Below, one piece after another: positions 18,035 through 27,654 of a stretch of 64,000 nt of DNA. The DNA is taken from the NCBI RefSeq assembly GCF_028595285.1, contig NZ_JAQQXQ010000001.1:270308-334307 (forward strand), given 5' to 3'. A program made the position numbers and the translations under genes. The DNA is from Erythrobacter fulvus. Its GTDB lineage: Bacteria > Pseudomonadota > Alphaproteobacteria > Sphingomonadales > Sphingomonadaceae. The notes under the pieces are model-generated. The model saw only the letters and a list, made by a program, of their open reading frames with translations, did no database searches and had not been told where the DNA came from. Positions within the stretch are counted from its first letter, which is position 1, and the number at the start of each line of letters is the position of its first letter.

Positions 18035-18519
18035 GCGCTGCTAAAGGGCAGGATCGTCTCATAGGCTTCGAGCGGAGGCGATCCAGCCACCTTCACCTCT
18101 TGCCGCAGCAAAAAGGCATGCCGCACGATCTCGGCCTGCTGTTCGATTCCGTATTGCTCCAGTATCCAGCCCGGCTTGATCGCATAGTCGTAGCGGCACC
18201 ACGGGTGGCGGCGCAGAATCAGATACCAGCGGCCGCGCGTCTGGGCCTGCCAGACATGCGTCATCTCGTGAATGAAATGCGCCTGATGGTGCAGCGGTGC
18301 GACGGCGAAATCGTCGCAATAATGCTGGGCTTGCGGGTGAAAGTGCAGGTGGCCCATCGGGGCCATGGTCACGCGGCGCGGATGCAGGGGAAAGAACCGC
18401 CGCCGCCGGATAGTGACGCGGGCATAGTCGATTGCATCGCAGAACATGCTGTGCGCGAGAGCAGTCTCGCCCGCCGTCAGCTGTCTGATCCCGCCGACCG
18501 GACAGACCGTCGGCGGCAC
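18031..18519 (-). CDS. Putative HExxH metalloprotease-like protein (Vgr-related family)
   Basis: 162 aa from a GTG at 18519; the frame stays open about 18 codons upstream, so the start is uncertain. It has LTAGETALAHSMFCDAIDYA, which recalls eCIS/DUF4157-type zincin domains (the family is often labelled vgr related), and an intact zinc-protease motif H-E-M-T-H in FIHEMTHVWQAQ. The rest is rich in His, Arg and aromatic residues. No signal peptide. The gene lies between grpE and the copper chaperone, antisense to the heat-shock genes. Enzyme activity is inferred from the motif only. Confidence 0.72.
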   Translation of the reverse strand: MPPTVCPVGGIRQLTAGETALAHSMFCDAIDYARVTIRRRRFFPLHPRRVTMAPMGHLHFHPQAQHYCDDFAVAPLHHQAHFIHEMTHVWQAQTRGRWYLILRRHPWCRYDYAIKPGWILEQYGIEQQAEIVRHAFLLRQEVKVAGSPPLEAYETILPFSSA

Positions 18520-18563
18520 GTCGACCCGCGCCGCCGCCAGTTCATCTCCGGTCAGCCGGTCTT

Positions 18564-19076
18564 TCAGCGTTCTTCACCCGCGGCGCGGACTTCGGCTTCG
18601 AATTCCTGTGTCGCGCCGCCCGACATGGTAAGCGTCACCTTGACCTTGTCGCCCGGGGCAAGGTCGGCAGACGGCTCCATCGCCATAATGTGCAATCCGC
18701 CCGGCTCGAAGGAAACCTTGGAGCCTTTGGTCAGCGCGATCGGCAGGGCTTCCATCATCTGCACCTTGAAGTCGTATTCGCCGTAATCGTGCATCATCGT
18801 CATGCCCGCGCCTTCGACATCGGCCTTGCGGATGGTGAGGCCCTGATCGCCCTGATAGTCGAGGTCGAAATAGACTGCGGCCGGATTGCCCGCGACCGGT
18901 GCGAGTACGAGGCGCGCGTTGCTGATGGTCATGCCCGGAACCTGTCCAGCGACAGCCTCGGCCGCGGGAGCATCAGCCTCTCCGCCGCATGCCGAAAGAC
19001 CCAGCATCGCGGCTGCAATCCCCGCCGCCAGCGCACCCTTGCGCAGAACCCGAAGTGATCCCTTGTTGTTTTTCAC
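18564..19076 (-). CDS. Copper chaperone PCu(A)C family lipoprotein
   Basis: 170 aa. A lipoprotein signal ends at LGLSAC (Cys about 30). The cupredoxin-like PCu(A)C domain has [30 protein letters not shown] and the metal-binding series [15 protein letters not shown] and GLHIMAMEP. These match the H(M)x10Mx21HxM pattern that delivers Cu(I) to the CuA site of cytochrome oxidase or buffers periplasmic copper. It is transcribed divergently from dnaK. No cox gene is adjacent. Confidence 0.88.
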   Translation of the reverse strand: MKNNKGSLRVLRKGALAAGIAAAMLGLSACGGEADAPAAEAVAGQVPGMTISNARLVLAPVAGNPAAVYFDLDYQGDQGLTIRKADVEGAGMTMMHDYGEYDFKVQMMEALPIALTKGSKVSFEPGGLHIMAMEPSADLAPGDKVKVTLTMSGGATQEFEAEVRAAGEER

Positions 19077-19124
19077 GTATTTTCGCTCCCTCTTGGAATG
19101 GGCGAAAACTAGGCGCTCACAAGT

Positions 19125-19152
19125 CTTGTGCCAAGCAAAACCGCACCTATAT
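19125..19152 (+). promoter_or_regulatory. RpoH (sigma-32)-type promoter of dnaK
   Basis: CTTG (19125-19128), a 17-bp spacer, then CCTATAT (19146-19152), about 94 nt before the dnaK ATG. This fits the alphaproteobacterial heat-shock promoter CTTG-N17/18-CYTATNT. No CIRCE inverted repeat is visible in the 19077-19245 intergenic stretch, so RpoH rather than HrcA control is inferred. Confidence 0.7.
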
Positions 19153-19245
19153 CGCGCTCACAAACGAGCTGCCGAAGCGCCTTGCCTCACACGGGGGAGA
19201 CGCAAAAGGCGGTGTCCAACAATCTTCCAGATGGATGGGGTAAAC

Positions 19246-21168
19246 ATGGGTAAAGTAATCGGTATCGACCTCGGCACCACCAACTCCTGCGTCGCTGTCA
19301 TGGACGGCGGCAAGCCCAAGGTGATCGAGAACGCGGAAGGCGCGCGCACCACGCCGTCGATTGTCGCCTTCACCAAGGATGGCGAACGCCTGATCGGCCA
19401 GCCGGCCAAGCGTCAGGCAGTGACCAATCCCGACAACACCCTGTTCGCGATCAAGCGTCTGATCGGTCGCCGGTTCGAAGACCCGCTGACCAAGAAAGAC
19501 ATGGAGCTTGTCCCCTACAAGATCACCAAGGGCAAGAACGGCGATGCCTGGGTGAATGCGGGCGGTGAGGATTACAGCCCCTCGCAGGTTTCGGCCTTCA
19601 TCCTCCAGAAGATGAAGGAAACCGCCGAAAGCTATCTCGGCGAAACCGTGACGCAGGCCGTGATCACCGTGCCCGCCTATTTCAACGACGCACAGCGTCA
19701 GGCGACCAAGGACGCAGGCCAGATCGCCGGTCTCGAAGTGCTGCGCATCATCAACGAACCGACTGCCGCGGCGCTCGCCTATGGCATGGACAAGGACGAC
19801 GGCAAGACCATCGCCGTCTATGACCTTGGCGGCGGCACCTTCGATGTCTCGATCCTCGAAATCGGGGACGGCGTGTTCGAAGTGAAGTCGACCAACGGCG
19901 ACACCTTCCTAGGCGGTGAGGATTTCGACAACGCGATCGTCGAGTTCCTGGCCGATTCCTTCAAGAAGAAGGAAGGGATGGACCTCAAGACCGACAAGCT
20001 TGCGCTGCAGCGCCTCAAGGAAGCTGCGGAAAAGGCCAAGATCGAACTGTCGAGTGCGGCCACGACCGAAATCAACCTGCCCTTCATCACCGCGCGCATG
20101 GAAGGTGGTAGCACCACTCCGCTGCACTTGGTGGAAACCATCACTCGTGCCGACCTTGAAAAGATGGTCGACGGGCTGATCCAGCGCACGCTTGATCCGT
20201 GCAAGAAGGCGCTGGCGGACGCCGGCATCAGCAAGGATCAGGTCGACGAGGTTATCCTCGTCGGCGGGATGACCCGCATGCCGAAGGTGCGCGAGGTCGT
20301 GGAGCAGTTCTTCGGTGCCAAGCCGCACACCGGCGTGAACCCCGATGAAGTCGTCGCGATGGGCGCAGCCATTCAGGCGGGAGTGCTGCAGGGCGACGTC
20401 AAGGACGTGCTGCTGCTCGACGTAACCCCGCTGTCGCTCGGTATCGAGACGCTGGGCGGCGTGTTCACCCGTATGATCGATCGCAACACCACCATCCCGA
20501 CCAAGAAGACCCAGACCTATTCGACGGCCGAGGACAACCAGAACGCGGTGACGATCAAGGTCTATCAGGGCGAGCGCGAGATGGCGGCGGACAACAAGCT
20601 GCTCGGCAATTTTGACCTGATCGGAATCCCGCCCGCACCGCGCGGCGTGCCGCAGATCGAAGTGACCTTCGATATCGACGCCAACGGCATCGTTTCGGTG
20701 TCGGCCAAGGACAAGGGCACGGGCAAGGAACAGACCATCAAGATCCAGGCTTCGGGCGGATTGTCGGACAACGACATCGACCAGATGGTGAAGGACGCCG
20801 AAAAGTTCGCCGAAGAGGACAAGAAGCGCCGGGCGGCCGCGGAAGCGCGCAACCAGGCCGACAGCCTCGTGCACGCGACCGAAAAGCAGCTGTCCGAGCA
20901 TGGCGACAAGATCGACGCCGCGACCAAGACTGCTGTCGAGGAAGCGATTGCTGCGACCAAGACCGCGCTTGAAGGCGGCGATGCCGATGACATCAACGCC
21001 AAGGCGCAGGCGCTTACCGAAGCGGCGATGAAGATGGGCCAGCAGATCTACGAACAGCAGCAGGCGGCGGGCGGTGATGCCGCAGCCGAACCTGAGGCCG
21101 AACAGGCAGCCGACGAAGACGTCGTCGATGCCGAGTTCTCCGAGGTCGACGAAGACAAGAAGGGCTAA
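19246..21168 (+). CDS. dnaK: Chaperone protein DnaK (Hsp70)
   Basis: 640 aa from ATG 19246. Hsp70 signatures are present: [17 protein letters not shown] at the N-terminus, [18 protein letters not shown] in the ATPase domain, [20 protein letters not shown], the linker [19 protein letters not shown], and the substrate-binding domain followed by a helical lid and acidic C-terminal tail. It refolds proteins with DnaJ (next gene) and GrpE (encoded 1.2 kb upstream). A RpoH-type promoter precedes it. Confidence 0.98.
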   Translation: MGKVIGIDLGTTNSCVAVMDGGKPKVIENAEGARTTPSIVAFTKDGERLIGQPAKRQAVTNPDNTLFAIKRLIGRRFEDPLTKKDMELVPYKITKGKNGDAWVNAGGEDYSPSQVSAFILQKMKETAESYLGETVTQAVITVPAYFNDAQRQATKDAGQIAGLEVLRIINEPTAAALAYGMDKDDGKTIAVYDLGGGTFDVSILEIGDGVFEVKSTNGDTFLGGEDFDNAIVEFLADSFKKKEGMDLKTDKLALQRLKEAAEKAKIELSSAATTEINLPFITARMEGGSTTPLHLVETITRADLEKMVDGLIQRTLDPCKKALADAGISKDQVDEVILVGGMTRMPKVREVVEQFFGAKPHTGVNPDEVVAMGAAIQAGVLQGDVKDVLLLDVTPLSLGIETLGGVFTRMIDRNTTIPTKKTQTYSTAEDNQNAVTIKVYQGEREMAADNKLLGNFDLIGIPPAPRGVPQIEVTFDIDANGIVSVSAKDKGTGKEQTIKIQASGGLSDNDIDQMVKDAEKFAEEDKKRRAAAEARNQADSLVHATEKQLSEHGDKIDAATKTAVEEAIAATKTALEGGDADDINAKAQALTEAAMKMGQQIYEQQQAAGGDAAAEPEAEQAADEDVVDAEFSEVDEDKKG

Positions 21169-21188
21169 GGCCCCGATGCCATCACGTA

Positions 21189-21235
21189 CGTCGCCGATGT
21201 GTCCGGTACCCCTTTCCGGACCGTCGGCGGCGACG
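21189..21235 (+). promoter_or_regulatory. Large hairpin between dnaK and dnaJ
   Basis: The outer arms CGTCGCCGA (21189-21197) and TCGGCGGCGACG (21224-21235) pair almost fully, and the inner arms GTCCGG (21201-21206) and CCGGAC (21216-21221) pair perfectly around a 9-nt loop. There is no T-run, so an RNA stability or processing element, or a partial terminator setting the dnaK:dnaJ ratio, is more likely than a full stop. Confidence 0.6.
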
Positions 21236-21259
21236 GGTCACGGGGAATAGGTCAGACTC

Positions 21260-22414
21260 ATGTCCAGCGCCCAGATTGATTACTACCAGACGCTCGAAGT
21301 CGCGCGCGATGCCGACGGCGCGATGCTCAAGAGCGCATATCGCAAGCTCGCAATGAAATATCACCCGGATCGCAATCCGGGCGACACCGAGTGCGAAGCC
21401 AAGTTCAAGGCGATCAACGAGGCTTACGACTGCCTCAAGGACCCGCAGAAGCGCGCAGCCTATGATCGTTATGGCCATCAGGCCTTCACTCAAGGCATGA
21501 ATGGCGGCGGTGGCGGCTTTGGCGGCGGGCCGTTCGGCGGTGGTGGCCGCGGCGACTTTGCCGATATCGGCGACATCTTTGAAACGATATTCGGCAGCGC
21601 CTTCGGGGGCGGCGGCGCGGCACGCCAGCAGAACCGGCGCGGTGCGGATCTGCGCTATGATATGCAAATCAGCCTCGAGGAAGCCTTCGACGGCAAGACC
21701 ACCGAGATCGAGATCGAAGTCAGCCAGGTGTGCGACACCTGCGACGGCTCCGGCGCCACGCCCGGTACTAGCGAACGGCAGTGCAACCTGTGCCACGGCA
21801 TGGGCTCGGTGCGCGCCAAGCAGGGCCTGTTCGTGGTCGAGCGTCCGTGCCCGACATGCAGCGGACGCGGCAGCGTGATCGAGGATCCGTGCAAGGCCTG
21901 TCGCGGGGAGGGGCGGGTCGATCGTCCGCAGGCGCTTCAGGTCGAAATTCCGGCCGGTGTCGATACCGGCACCCGCATCCGGCTTGCCGGCAAAGGCGAG
22001 GCGGGCCAGCGCGGCGCGCCTCCGGGCGATCTCTATATTTTCCTCCATGTCAAACAGCACGCCGTGTTCGAGCGTGAAGGCACCACGCTGATGACCCGCC
22101 TGCCGGTAAGCTTCACCACTGCGGCGCTGGGAGGCAGCGTGGATATCCCCGATCTGGACGGATCGACCAACAAGCTCGACATCCCGGCCGGCATCCAGTC
22201 GGGCAAGCAGTTGCGCATCCGCGGGGCGGGCATGCCGGTGCTGCAAGGGCGCGGGCGCGGCGATCTGGTGGTGGAGATTGCGGTCGAAACGCCGACCAAA
22301 CTCACGCGTCGTCAGAAGGAAATCCTAGAGGAATTCCGCGCCACGGAAACGGGCGACGAATGTCCTGAAAGCCGCGGGTTCTTTGACAAGCTCAAGGATG
22401 TGTTCGGCGGCTAA
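21260..22414 (+). CDS. dnaJ: Chaperone protein DnaJ (type I Hsp40)
   Basis: 384 aa. The J domain (residues about 6-70) has the HPD motif in [11 protein letters not shown] Gly/Phe-rich linker follows (about 75-125). Four CxxCxGxG zinc repeats are [24 protein letters not shown] and CKACRGEG. The two substrate-binding beta domains contain [20 protein letters not shown]. It stimulates DnaK ATPase activity and delivers substrates. It lies 91 nt after dnaK with a strong hairpin in between. Confidence 0.97.
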   Translation: MSSAQIDYYQTLEVARDADGAMLKSAYRKLAMKYHPDRNPGDTECEAKFKAINEAYDCLKDPQKRAAYDRYGHQAFTQGMNGGGGGFGGGPFGGGGRGDFADIGDIFETIFGSAFGGGGAARQQNRRGADLRYDMQISLEEAFDGKTTEIEIEVSQVCDTCDGSGATPGTSERQCNLCHGMGSVRAKQGLFVVERPCPTCSGRGSVIEDPCKACRGEGRVDRPQALQVEIPAGVDTGTRIRLAGKGEAGQRGAPPGDLYIFLHVKQHAVFEREGTTLMTRLPVSFTTAALGGSVDIPDLDGSTNKLDIPAGIQSGKQLRIRGAGMPVLQGRGRGDLVVEIAVETPTKLTRRQKEILEEFRATETGDECPESRGFFDKLKDVFGG

Positions 22415-22419
22415 ATGCT

Positions 22420-22806
22420 GTGCTGCCTTCGCTCATTATTATCGACGATTTCCTAAAGGACCGCTGGGCCGGGCGCCGTGCGGCACTGGCGCTGGACTAT
22501 GATCCGGCCCGCCAGCATGGCAATTTTCCCGGCCTCAATTCCGCCGCGCCGCTGGATACGACCGCGGTCGACAGTCGGTGTCGCGGCATCTCGGCATCAG
22601 GCTCGGTGCAGCGCCCGGGATGCAGCACGGCCATTGCCGCCTGACCTGCAAGGGCGATCGCGGCAAAAGCGGTGTGCATATCGACCGGAAGCCTATTCCG
22701 GCATCCTCTACTTTTCGCGGCCCGAGGATTGCGCGAGACCGTATGCATGCGGCACTGATTTCTTCCGCCACAAACGCACCGGCCTTGAAAGCGTGCCGCG
22801 TGTCTC
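22420..22806 (+). pseudogene. Frameshifted DUF6445-like / 2OG-Fe(II)-oxygenase-like gene
   Basis: Three consecutive pieces in three different frames form one protein-like sequence. From GTG 22420: LPSLIIIDDFLKDRWAGRRA to about TTAVDSR. From about 22578: VSRHLGIRLGAAPGMQHGHC to GKSGVHIDR. From about 22690: AYSGILYFSRPEDC and GTDFFRHKRTGLES. The order IDDF, HxD (VHIDR), GILY and GTDFF is what one expects of DUF6445-like putative iron oxygenases. Two frameshifts (near 22575 and 22687) break it, and the C-terminal part is lost before the convergent patatin gene. Family name from memory; the frame breaks are seen directly. Confidence 0.65.
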
Positions 22807-22836
22807 AACTGGGCTCGACACGAACGGGGTTGGGGC

Positions 22837-25152
22837 TCAACCCATCCGTTCGCGCACCTCCATCCGGATCTGGTCGATCAACCCGCGCTGGCAGCGTCCG
22901 GTGAGTTCCTCTTCCTCCAGAATGGCAAGGAACACTGCCCGTTTTGCCGCGCGCAGACGGGGTTCGGGCACCGGCGTGCCCACGGTCGAAGCGACAAGGT
23001 CGAGCATCCGTTCGGCGCCGTGCAGCCGGCCCCACAGGTAATCGTTCTCGCGGTAATCGCGGCTGAAGAAGGCGCCGAAATTGTAGAACTCGATGCCGCG
23101 CAAGGTGGCTATTGTTCCGCCCTCTCGGATGCTGCGCGCGTCATCGGGGGAAATGCGGTCGATCCGCGCCGGGTTGTATTCGTCCAGCCCTTCGCGCCGG
23201 GTCAGGGGCAGGGTGGCGACATCGTAGAAAGGAAAGCCGAGATAGGTCAGCAGCATCCGCCGCTTGAGGTTCTTGGGCATGTCCTCCAGCGCGTCGATCA
23301 GCAATTCCTCGGCGGCGAGATCGGTGGTCGGAAGCAGCCGTTCGGTGGCGAGGAAATCGAGCACGGTTCCAGGCTTGCGGCTCACCTGCGCTGCCAGATC
23401 GGCAAAGTGTGGGTTGCGCAGAACGTCATCGTCGGCTCGGTAATAGAGCGCCATGATCGCATAGAGCCGGTCGCGCGCGCGATCGAGCGCGTCGTCGGGA
23501 ATTTCGGGATCCAGTTCCCAGTCGCGCGACAGCTTGCGGGCAAGCATTTGCAGCCGGCGGATGCGGAACCCGGTATCATGGGCGCGGAAGAAGGCGATTG
23601 CCGCCGCACTCGCGCCGCCGCCAGCGTCGGTGAGCTTGTCCAGCCCGCGCGCGACAAGTTCGGCCCGCAAGGCGGCGGCAACGGGCGCCGGATCGGTCCG
23701 GCCCTCGCCTTCGGCCTTGAGCGTCAACCGCGCCAGCTGATCGAGGATCGTATCGAACTTGGCGAGAGCATAGGCACCGAAGGCATAGCCCGCCCGCTCG
23801 GCAGCGGCCTGCTGCGCTTTCGCCCGCCATCCCGCTAACCGCTTCGAAGTCGGACGATCGAGCAGGAAGGTGTAGCCGAACAGTTTTTCGACCGCGCGAT
23901 CAATGTCCCCCTGCAGGTCCATGATGATTTGCTTCAGACGCTCCGCATCGCGCGATTGCTGGGCGATCCGTTCCAGATCGTCGCGGATCGGCTGTTCGCG
24001 CGGAATCGTCGAAAGCGAACCGAAGATCGCGCCGAAAAACCCGATCTCGCGTGCCGGCATGTTCGCCCCGATCCCGCGGCTGTCGGGCCGCGGGTCGATA
24101 TAGACGAAGCGCCGGTCAACCTCGCGCTGGGCAGGGCGACCTCGCAGAGCCGCCAGCGCCGCGCCGAACGGAGCATTGACCAGCACCGCACCATCAATCA
24201 GCGCGGCCTCGTCAATCGTGCCTTCGCGCATGTGCACGGGCATGATCCGCCGAAGGAAATGATCGCGCGAGGCCCAGTCATGGCCTTCGCTGGCGGCCAG
24301 CTGATCGATCTCGGCGACGCCCAGCGGGGGAAAGGCGCCGGGAAAGCTTGCTGTCGCGCGCGCCGCCAGCACCAACTCAATCGGATCGGCGAGCGGCTGC
24401 GCCGGATCGGTGCCGACCCTGGCGTGAAAGCAGATCGGAAGGCGGTGTTCCAACTCTTCGACCTGTGGCGGAGAGTTGAGCCGCAGCGTCTGGGGATGGC
24501 CGCGAAAATCGGTTGCCGTCACGATCAGATCAATCGGATAACCGGGAGGCAGCAGGCTGATTTCGTCACCTTCGGCCTCCATCTTCTTCAGCGCTTCGAA
24601 AAGCATCGCCGAAAATCGCGAACCGGAAAACGGCGGGCTGAACCAGCGCCCGCGGACAAAGCGGGAAACCTTGTGACGCACCTCAGCACGGGTCTCGGGC
24701 GAGACCGTGGCGCTCACCGCATTGCCGGGACGGCTAAGGAACCATTCGGCGATCGGCTGCGCCCAGAACTTGGCATAGCGCCACATCGGCTCGGCATCGG
24801 GATCGGTAAGCTCGCTGACATCGGCATTTTCGAGCCACAGGTCGGTAAGCGGTTCGAGACTGTGGCCCGAATGGATCGCCTGCGCAAGGAACACCGCGTT
24901 GATTCCGCCGGCGCTGGCGCCGGTCAGGATGTCGGGCATGATGCGCAGCCGGAAGCCGTCCTTGCGCTCGATCTCTTCCAGAAATGCGCGATAGGCCTGT
25001 GCCACCCCATCAAGGTGGACAGCATGGGGATGGTGAAAGCCCCGGCTCGCACGGGCAAGGTGCCAGATTTCCTTGGTGATGCCGTGCATGTACACCGCTA
25101 GGCTGACGCCGCCATAGCAGACAAGGGCAAGGCGCAGTTCCTTCTGGCGCAT
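22837..25152 (-). CDS. Patatin-like phospholipase family protein (DUF3376 type)
   Basis: 771 aa from ATG 25152, so that the conserved start LRLALVCYGGVSLAVYMHGI is N-terminal; an ATG at 25182 adds ten residues. The patatin dyad is visible as G-A-S-A-G in LTGASAGGINAVFLAQAI and D-G-A in AALIDGAVLVNAPFG. The glycine-rich oxyanion loop is unusual (CYGGVSLAVY). The long C-terminal half is helical with no further recognised domain. Likely a cytoplasmic or membrane-associated acyl hydrolase; the substrate is unknown. It is divergent from radA. Confidence 0.87.
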   Translation of the reverse strand: MRQKELRLALVCYGGVSLAVYMHGITKEIWHLARASRGFHHPHAVHLDGVAQAYRAFLEEIERKDGFRLRIMPDILTGASAGGINAVFLAQAIHSGHSLEPLTDLWLENADVSELTDPDAEPMWRYAKFWAQPIAEWFLSRPGNAVSATVSPETRAEVRHKVSRFVRGRWFSPPFSGSRFSAMLFEALKKMEAEGDEISLLPPGYPIDLIVTATDFRGHPQTLRLNSPPQVEELEHRLPICFHARVGTDPAQPLADPIELVLAARATASFPGAFPPLGVAEIDQLAASEGHDWASRDHFLRRIMPVHMREGTIDEAALIDGAVLVNAPFGAALAALRGRPAQREVDRRFVYIDPRPDSRGIGANMPAREIGFFGAIFGSLSTIPREQPIRDDLERIAQQSRDAERLKQIIMDLQGDIDRAVEKLFGYTFLLDRPTSKRLAGWRAKAQQAAAERAGYAFGAYALAKFDTILDQLARLTLKAEGEGRTDPAPVAAALRAELVARGLDKLTDAGGGASAAAIAFFRAHDTGFRIRRLQMLARKLSRDWELDPEIPDDALDRARDRLYAIMALYYRADDDVLRNPHFADLAAQVSRKPGTVLDFLATERLLPTTDLAAEELLIDALEDMPKNLKRRMLLTYLGFPFYDVATLPLTRREGLDEYNPARIDRISPDDARSIREGGTIATLRGIEFYNFGAFFSRDYRENDYLWGRLHGAERMLDLVASTVGTPVPEPRLRAAKRAVFLAILEEEELTGRCQRGLIDQIRMEVRERMG

Positions 25153-25224
25153 GGCGTTTTGTGTACCGCAAAGCCGCGGCAATGCAATTGCGTTCTAATT
25201 CTGTTCCGTTTATGCGGGCGTTCT

Positions 25225-26592
25225 ATGGCAAAATCTAAACGCCGGTACGTGTGTCAAGCTTGCGGTGCGGTATCATCGCGCTGGCAGGGACAATGCACCG
25301 ATTGCGCGGAATGGAACACGCTGGTGGAGGATGCGCCGGCAACGGTGTTCTCGCAAAAGCACGATCTTTCGCGCGGCGGGCGGGCGCTGGCGTTCGAGCC
25401 CTTGAATGCGCCCACGCAGCTGCCGGAGCGCAAGTCGACCGGGCTTGCCGAGTTCGACCGTGCGCTTGGCGGCGGGCTGGTGCCGGGTTCGGCGGTGCTG
25501 ATGGGCGGCGATCCGGGGATCGGCAAGTCCACGCTGCTGCTCCAGACGGCGGCGACGATCGCGCGCGGCGGGAATGACGTGGTTTATGTCAGCGGTGAGG
25601 AAGCTGCAGGACAAGTGCGGCTGCGCGCTGCGCGCATGGGAGTGGCCGATGCGCCGATCCGGCTCGCCTCCGAAACGTCGGTGCGCGATATCCTGACGAC
25701 GCTGGGGCAGGCTGATCCGCCCGCCTTGCTGGTGATCGATTCGATCCAGACCATGCATTCCGACATGATCGAGGGTGCTCCGGGCACCGTATCGCAGGTG
25801 CGTGGCTGCGCGCTTGAACTTATCCGCTATGCCAAGGAAACCGGCTGCGCGGTAGTGCTCGTCGGCCATGTCACCAAGGACGGGACGATTGCCGGGCCGC
25901 GGGTGCTTGAACACATGGTTGACGTGGTGATGAGCTTCGAAGGAGAGCGCAGCCACCAGTACCGTATCCTTCGCGCCCTGAAGAACCGGTTTGGCGCCGT
26001 GGATGAGATCGGGGTCTTCGCCATGGCTTCCGAAGGGCTGGAAGAGGTCGCCAATCCTTCGCTGCTGTTCCTGTCCGGTCGCGAAACGCCGCTTGCGGGC
26101 AGCGCGGTTTTTCCGGCGCTGGAGGGCACACGGCCCGTCCTTGTGGAGATACAGGCGCTTATCGTCCGCCTGCAATCGGGCGCGACCCCGCGCCGCGCTG
26201 TGGTGGGCTGGGACAGCGGACGTATGGCGATGCTGCTGGCCGTGCTCGAATCGCGCTGCGGGCTGAATTTCAGCTCTGCCGAAGTCTATCTCAATATTGC
26301 CGGCGGCTACCGCCTGACCGATCCGGCGGCCGATCTGGCCGTTGCCGCCGCACTGGTTTCGGCACTGGCGGACAAGCCATTGCCCGACAAGGCGGCATGG
26401 TTCGGCGAGGTGAGTCTGGCCGGCGAAATTCGCCCGGTCGCGCACGCGCCCCTGCGGCTGCGTGAGGCGGCGAAGCTGGGCTTTTCGCGCTCCTATGGAC
26501 CGGTCGGCGGAGCGGCCGGGGAACGGGGCGACAACTATCGCGGGCTTGCTGCACTTTCGAACCTCGTTGACCAGGTGATGAGGGGCGCATAG
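25225..26592 (+). CDS. radA: DNA repair protein RadA
   Basis: 455 aa from ATG 25225 (MAKSKRRYVCQACG). It has the N-terminal C4 zinc finger (CQACG...CTDC), a RecA-like ATPase with Walker A GGDPGIGKST, the RadA-specific KNRFG motif in ALKNRFGAVDEIGVF, and a C-terminal Lon-protease-like domain. It promotes branch migration in homologous recombination. cvpA follows after 12 nt, a common pairing in alphaproteobacteria. Confidence 0.96.
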   Translation: MAKSKRRYVCQACGAVSSRWQGQCTDCAEWNTLVEDAPATVFSQKHDLSRGGRALAFEPLNAPTQLPERKSTGLAEFDRALGGGLVPGSAVLMGGDPGIGKSTLLLQTAATIARGGNDVVYVSGEEAAGQVRLRAARMGVADAPIRLASETSVRDILTTLGQADPPALLVIDSIQTMHSDMIEGAPGTVSQVRGCALELIRYAKETGCAVVLVGHVTKDGTIAGPRVLEHMVDVVMSFEGERSHQYRILRALKNRFGAVDEIGVFAMASEGLEEVANPSLLFLSGRETPLAGSAVFPALEGTRPVLVEIQALIVRLQSGATPRRAVVGWDSGRMAMLLAVLESRCGLNFSSAEVYLNIAGGYRLTDPAADLAVAAALVSALADKPLPDKAAWFGEVSLAGEIRPVAHAPLRLREAAKLGFSRSYGPVGGAAGERGDNYRGLAALSNLVDQVMRGA

Positions 26593-26604
26593 ACGCTACC
26601 GGTC

Positions 26605-27150
26605 ATGGCTGGTCTCGATATTGTCATTCTCGTCATCGTCGCTGTTGCAGCAATCGGCGGCTTCCTGCGCGGGCTTGTGCAAGAAGTCCTGTCGCTTGCA
26701 TCATGGATCTTTGCCGCGCTGGCGGTTCATTTCCTGCACCCGCAGCTGACCCCGGCGCTCAGCGACATGCTGAACTCCGCACGCATTACACCGGTATTTG
26801 CCTTCGTGCTGTTGCTGCTGATCCCCTACGCAGCGATGAAGCTGATTGCGGGCAATATCAGCGAAGCATCGGACGGTGCGATCCTCGGCCCGATCGACCG
26901 CGTGCTCGGCTTCGGTTTCGGCGCGGTCAAGGGGGCGCTGATTGCGGTCTTCGCTTTTTCGTTGCTGGTGCTCGGTTTCGATGAAGGCTGGGGATACAAA
27001 GGGCGGCCGACGTGGATCACCACGGCGCGGACCTATTCCGCGGCAGATGCCTTTTCGCGCGACCTAGTGCCGATGATTGCCGTGCGGCGCGATCAGTTGC
27101 GACGCGAATCCGAAGCGCGCGACCGTGCTGTGTCACGGATTGCCAAGTGA
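26605..27150 (+). CDS. CvpA family membrane protein
   Basis: 181 aa. Four hydrophobic segments: DIVILVIVAVAAIGGFLRGL, EVLSLASWIFAALAVHFL, ITPVFAFVLLLLIPYAAM and FGAVKGALIAVFAFSLLVLG. The GxxRGLVQEVLSLASW region and the R-V-L-G-F-G-F-G-A-V-K-G stretch are typical of CvpA (colicin V production) proteins. A charged C-terminal tail follows. The role in this organism is unknown. The next gene starts in a GTGA overlap with its stop. Confidence 0.9.
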   Translation: MAGLDIVILVIVAVAAIGGFLRGLVQEVLSLASWIFAALAVHFLHPQLTPALSDMLNSARITPVFAFVLLLLIPYAAMKLIAGNISEASDGAILGPIDRVLGFGFGAVKGALIAVFAFSLLVLGFDEGWGYKGRPTWITTARTYSAADAFSRDLVPMIAVRRDQLRRESEARDRAVSRIAK

Positions 27151-27596
27151 CGGAAGCGGTGGAAGCGCTTCCGCCGAAACTCTATTCTCCCGCGGTACTG
27201 GCGCTGGCGACCGAGCTGGCGGGATATCCGCTTGAAGACAGTCTCGATTTGCGCGGGGAGGCCCGCTCGCGCACATGCGGGAGCGAATTGGTAATCGGGC
27301 TTGCGCTGGCACCCGACGGTATGATCGACCGGGTCGGCATGCAGGTGCGCGCCTGCGCGATTGGACAGGCATCTGCCGCGCTGCTGGCCCGCGCGGCGCG
27401 CGGTCGCGGGGCAGCGCAGATCGCGTCCACTTGTGAGGCATTGGCACAATGGCTGGCAGGGGAGGGCGACTTGCCCGACTGGCCCGATCTGTCACTTCTT
27501 GCTCCGGCAAAACAGCACCCGGCGCGCCACGGTGCCTTGCTGTTGCCGTGGAAGGCCGCCAGCAAGGCGCTTTCAAGCTGCGCGGCGGCGGGTTAG
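27147..27596 (+). CDS. Iron-sulfur cluster assembly scaffold-like protein (IscU/NifU-N fold)
   Basis: 149 aa from a GTG that overlaps the cvpA stop (GTGA). The IscU-like layout is present: LYSPAVLALATELAGYP, first Cys in SRTCGSEL, second Cys in VRACAIGQASAALLARAA. The usual third Cys near the C-terminus is not present; the matching region reads HPARHGALLLPWKAA. It resembles the divergent scaffold proteins common next to cvpA/radA in Sphingomonadales. Cluster-assembly activity is plausible but the missing ligand makes it uncertain. Confidence 0.78.
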   Translation: MTEAVEALPPKLYSPAVLALATELAGYPLEDSLDLRGEARSRTCGSELVIGLALAPDGMIDRVGMQVRACAIGQASAALLARAARGRGAAQIASTCEALAQWLAGEGDLPDWPDLSLLAPAKQHPARHGALLLPWKAASKALSSCAAAG

Positions 27597-27654
27597 AGAC
27601 AGCGGCAAGAGAGGCGGCAGCCGCAACGCTGCAGCACCAAGGGGATTGAGATAA

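Noticed and set aside
19077-19245. CIRCE element before dnaK
   Set aside because: No TTAGCACTC-N9-GAGTGCTAA-like inverted repeat is present.
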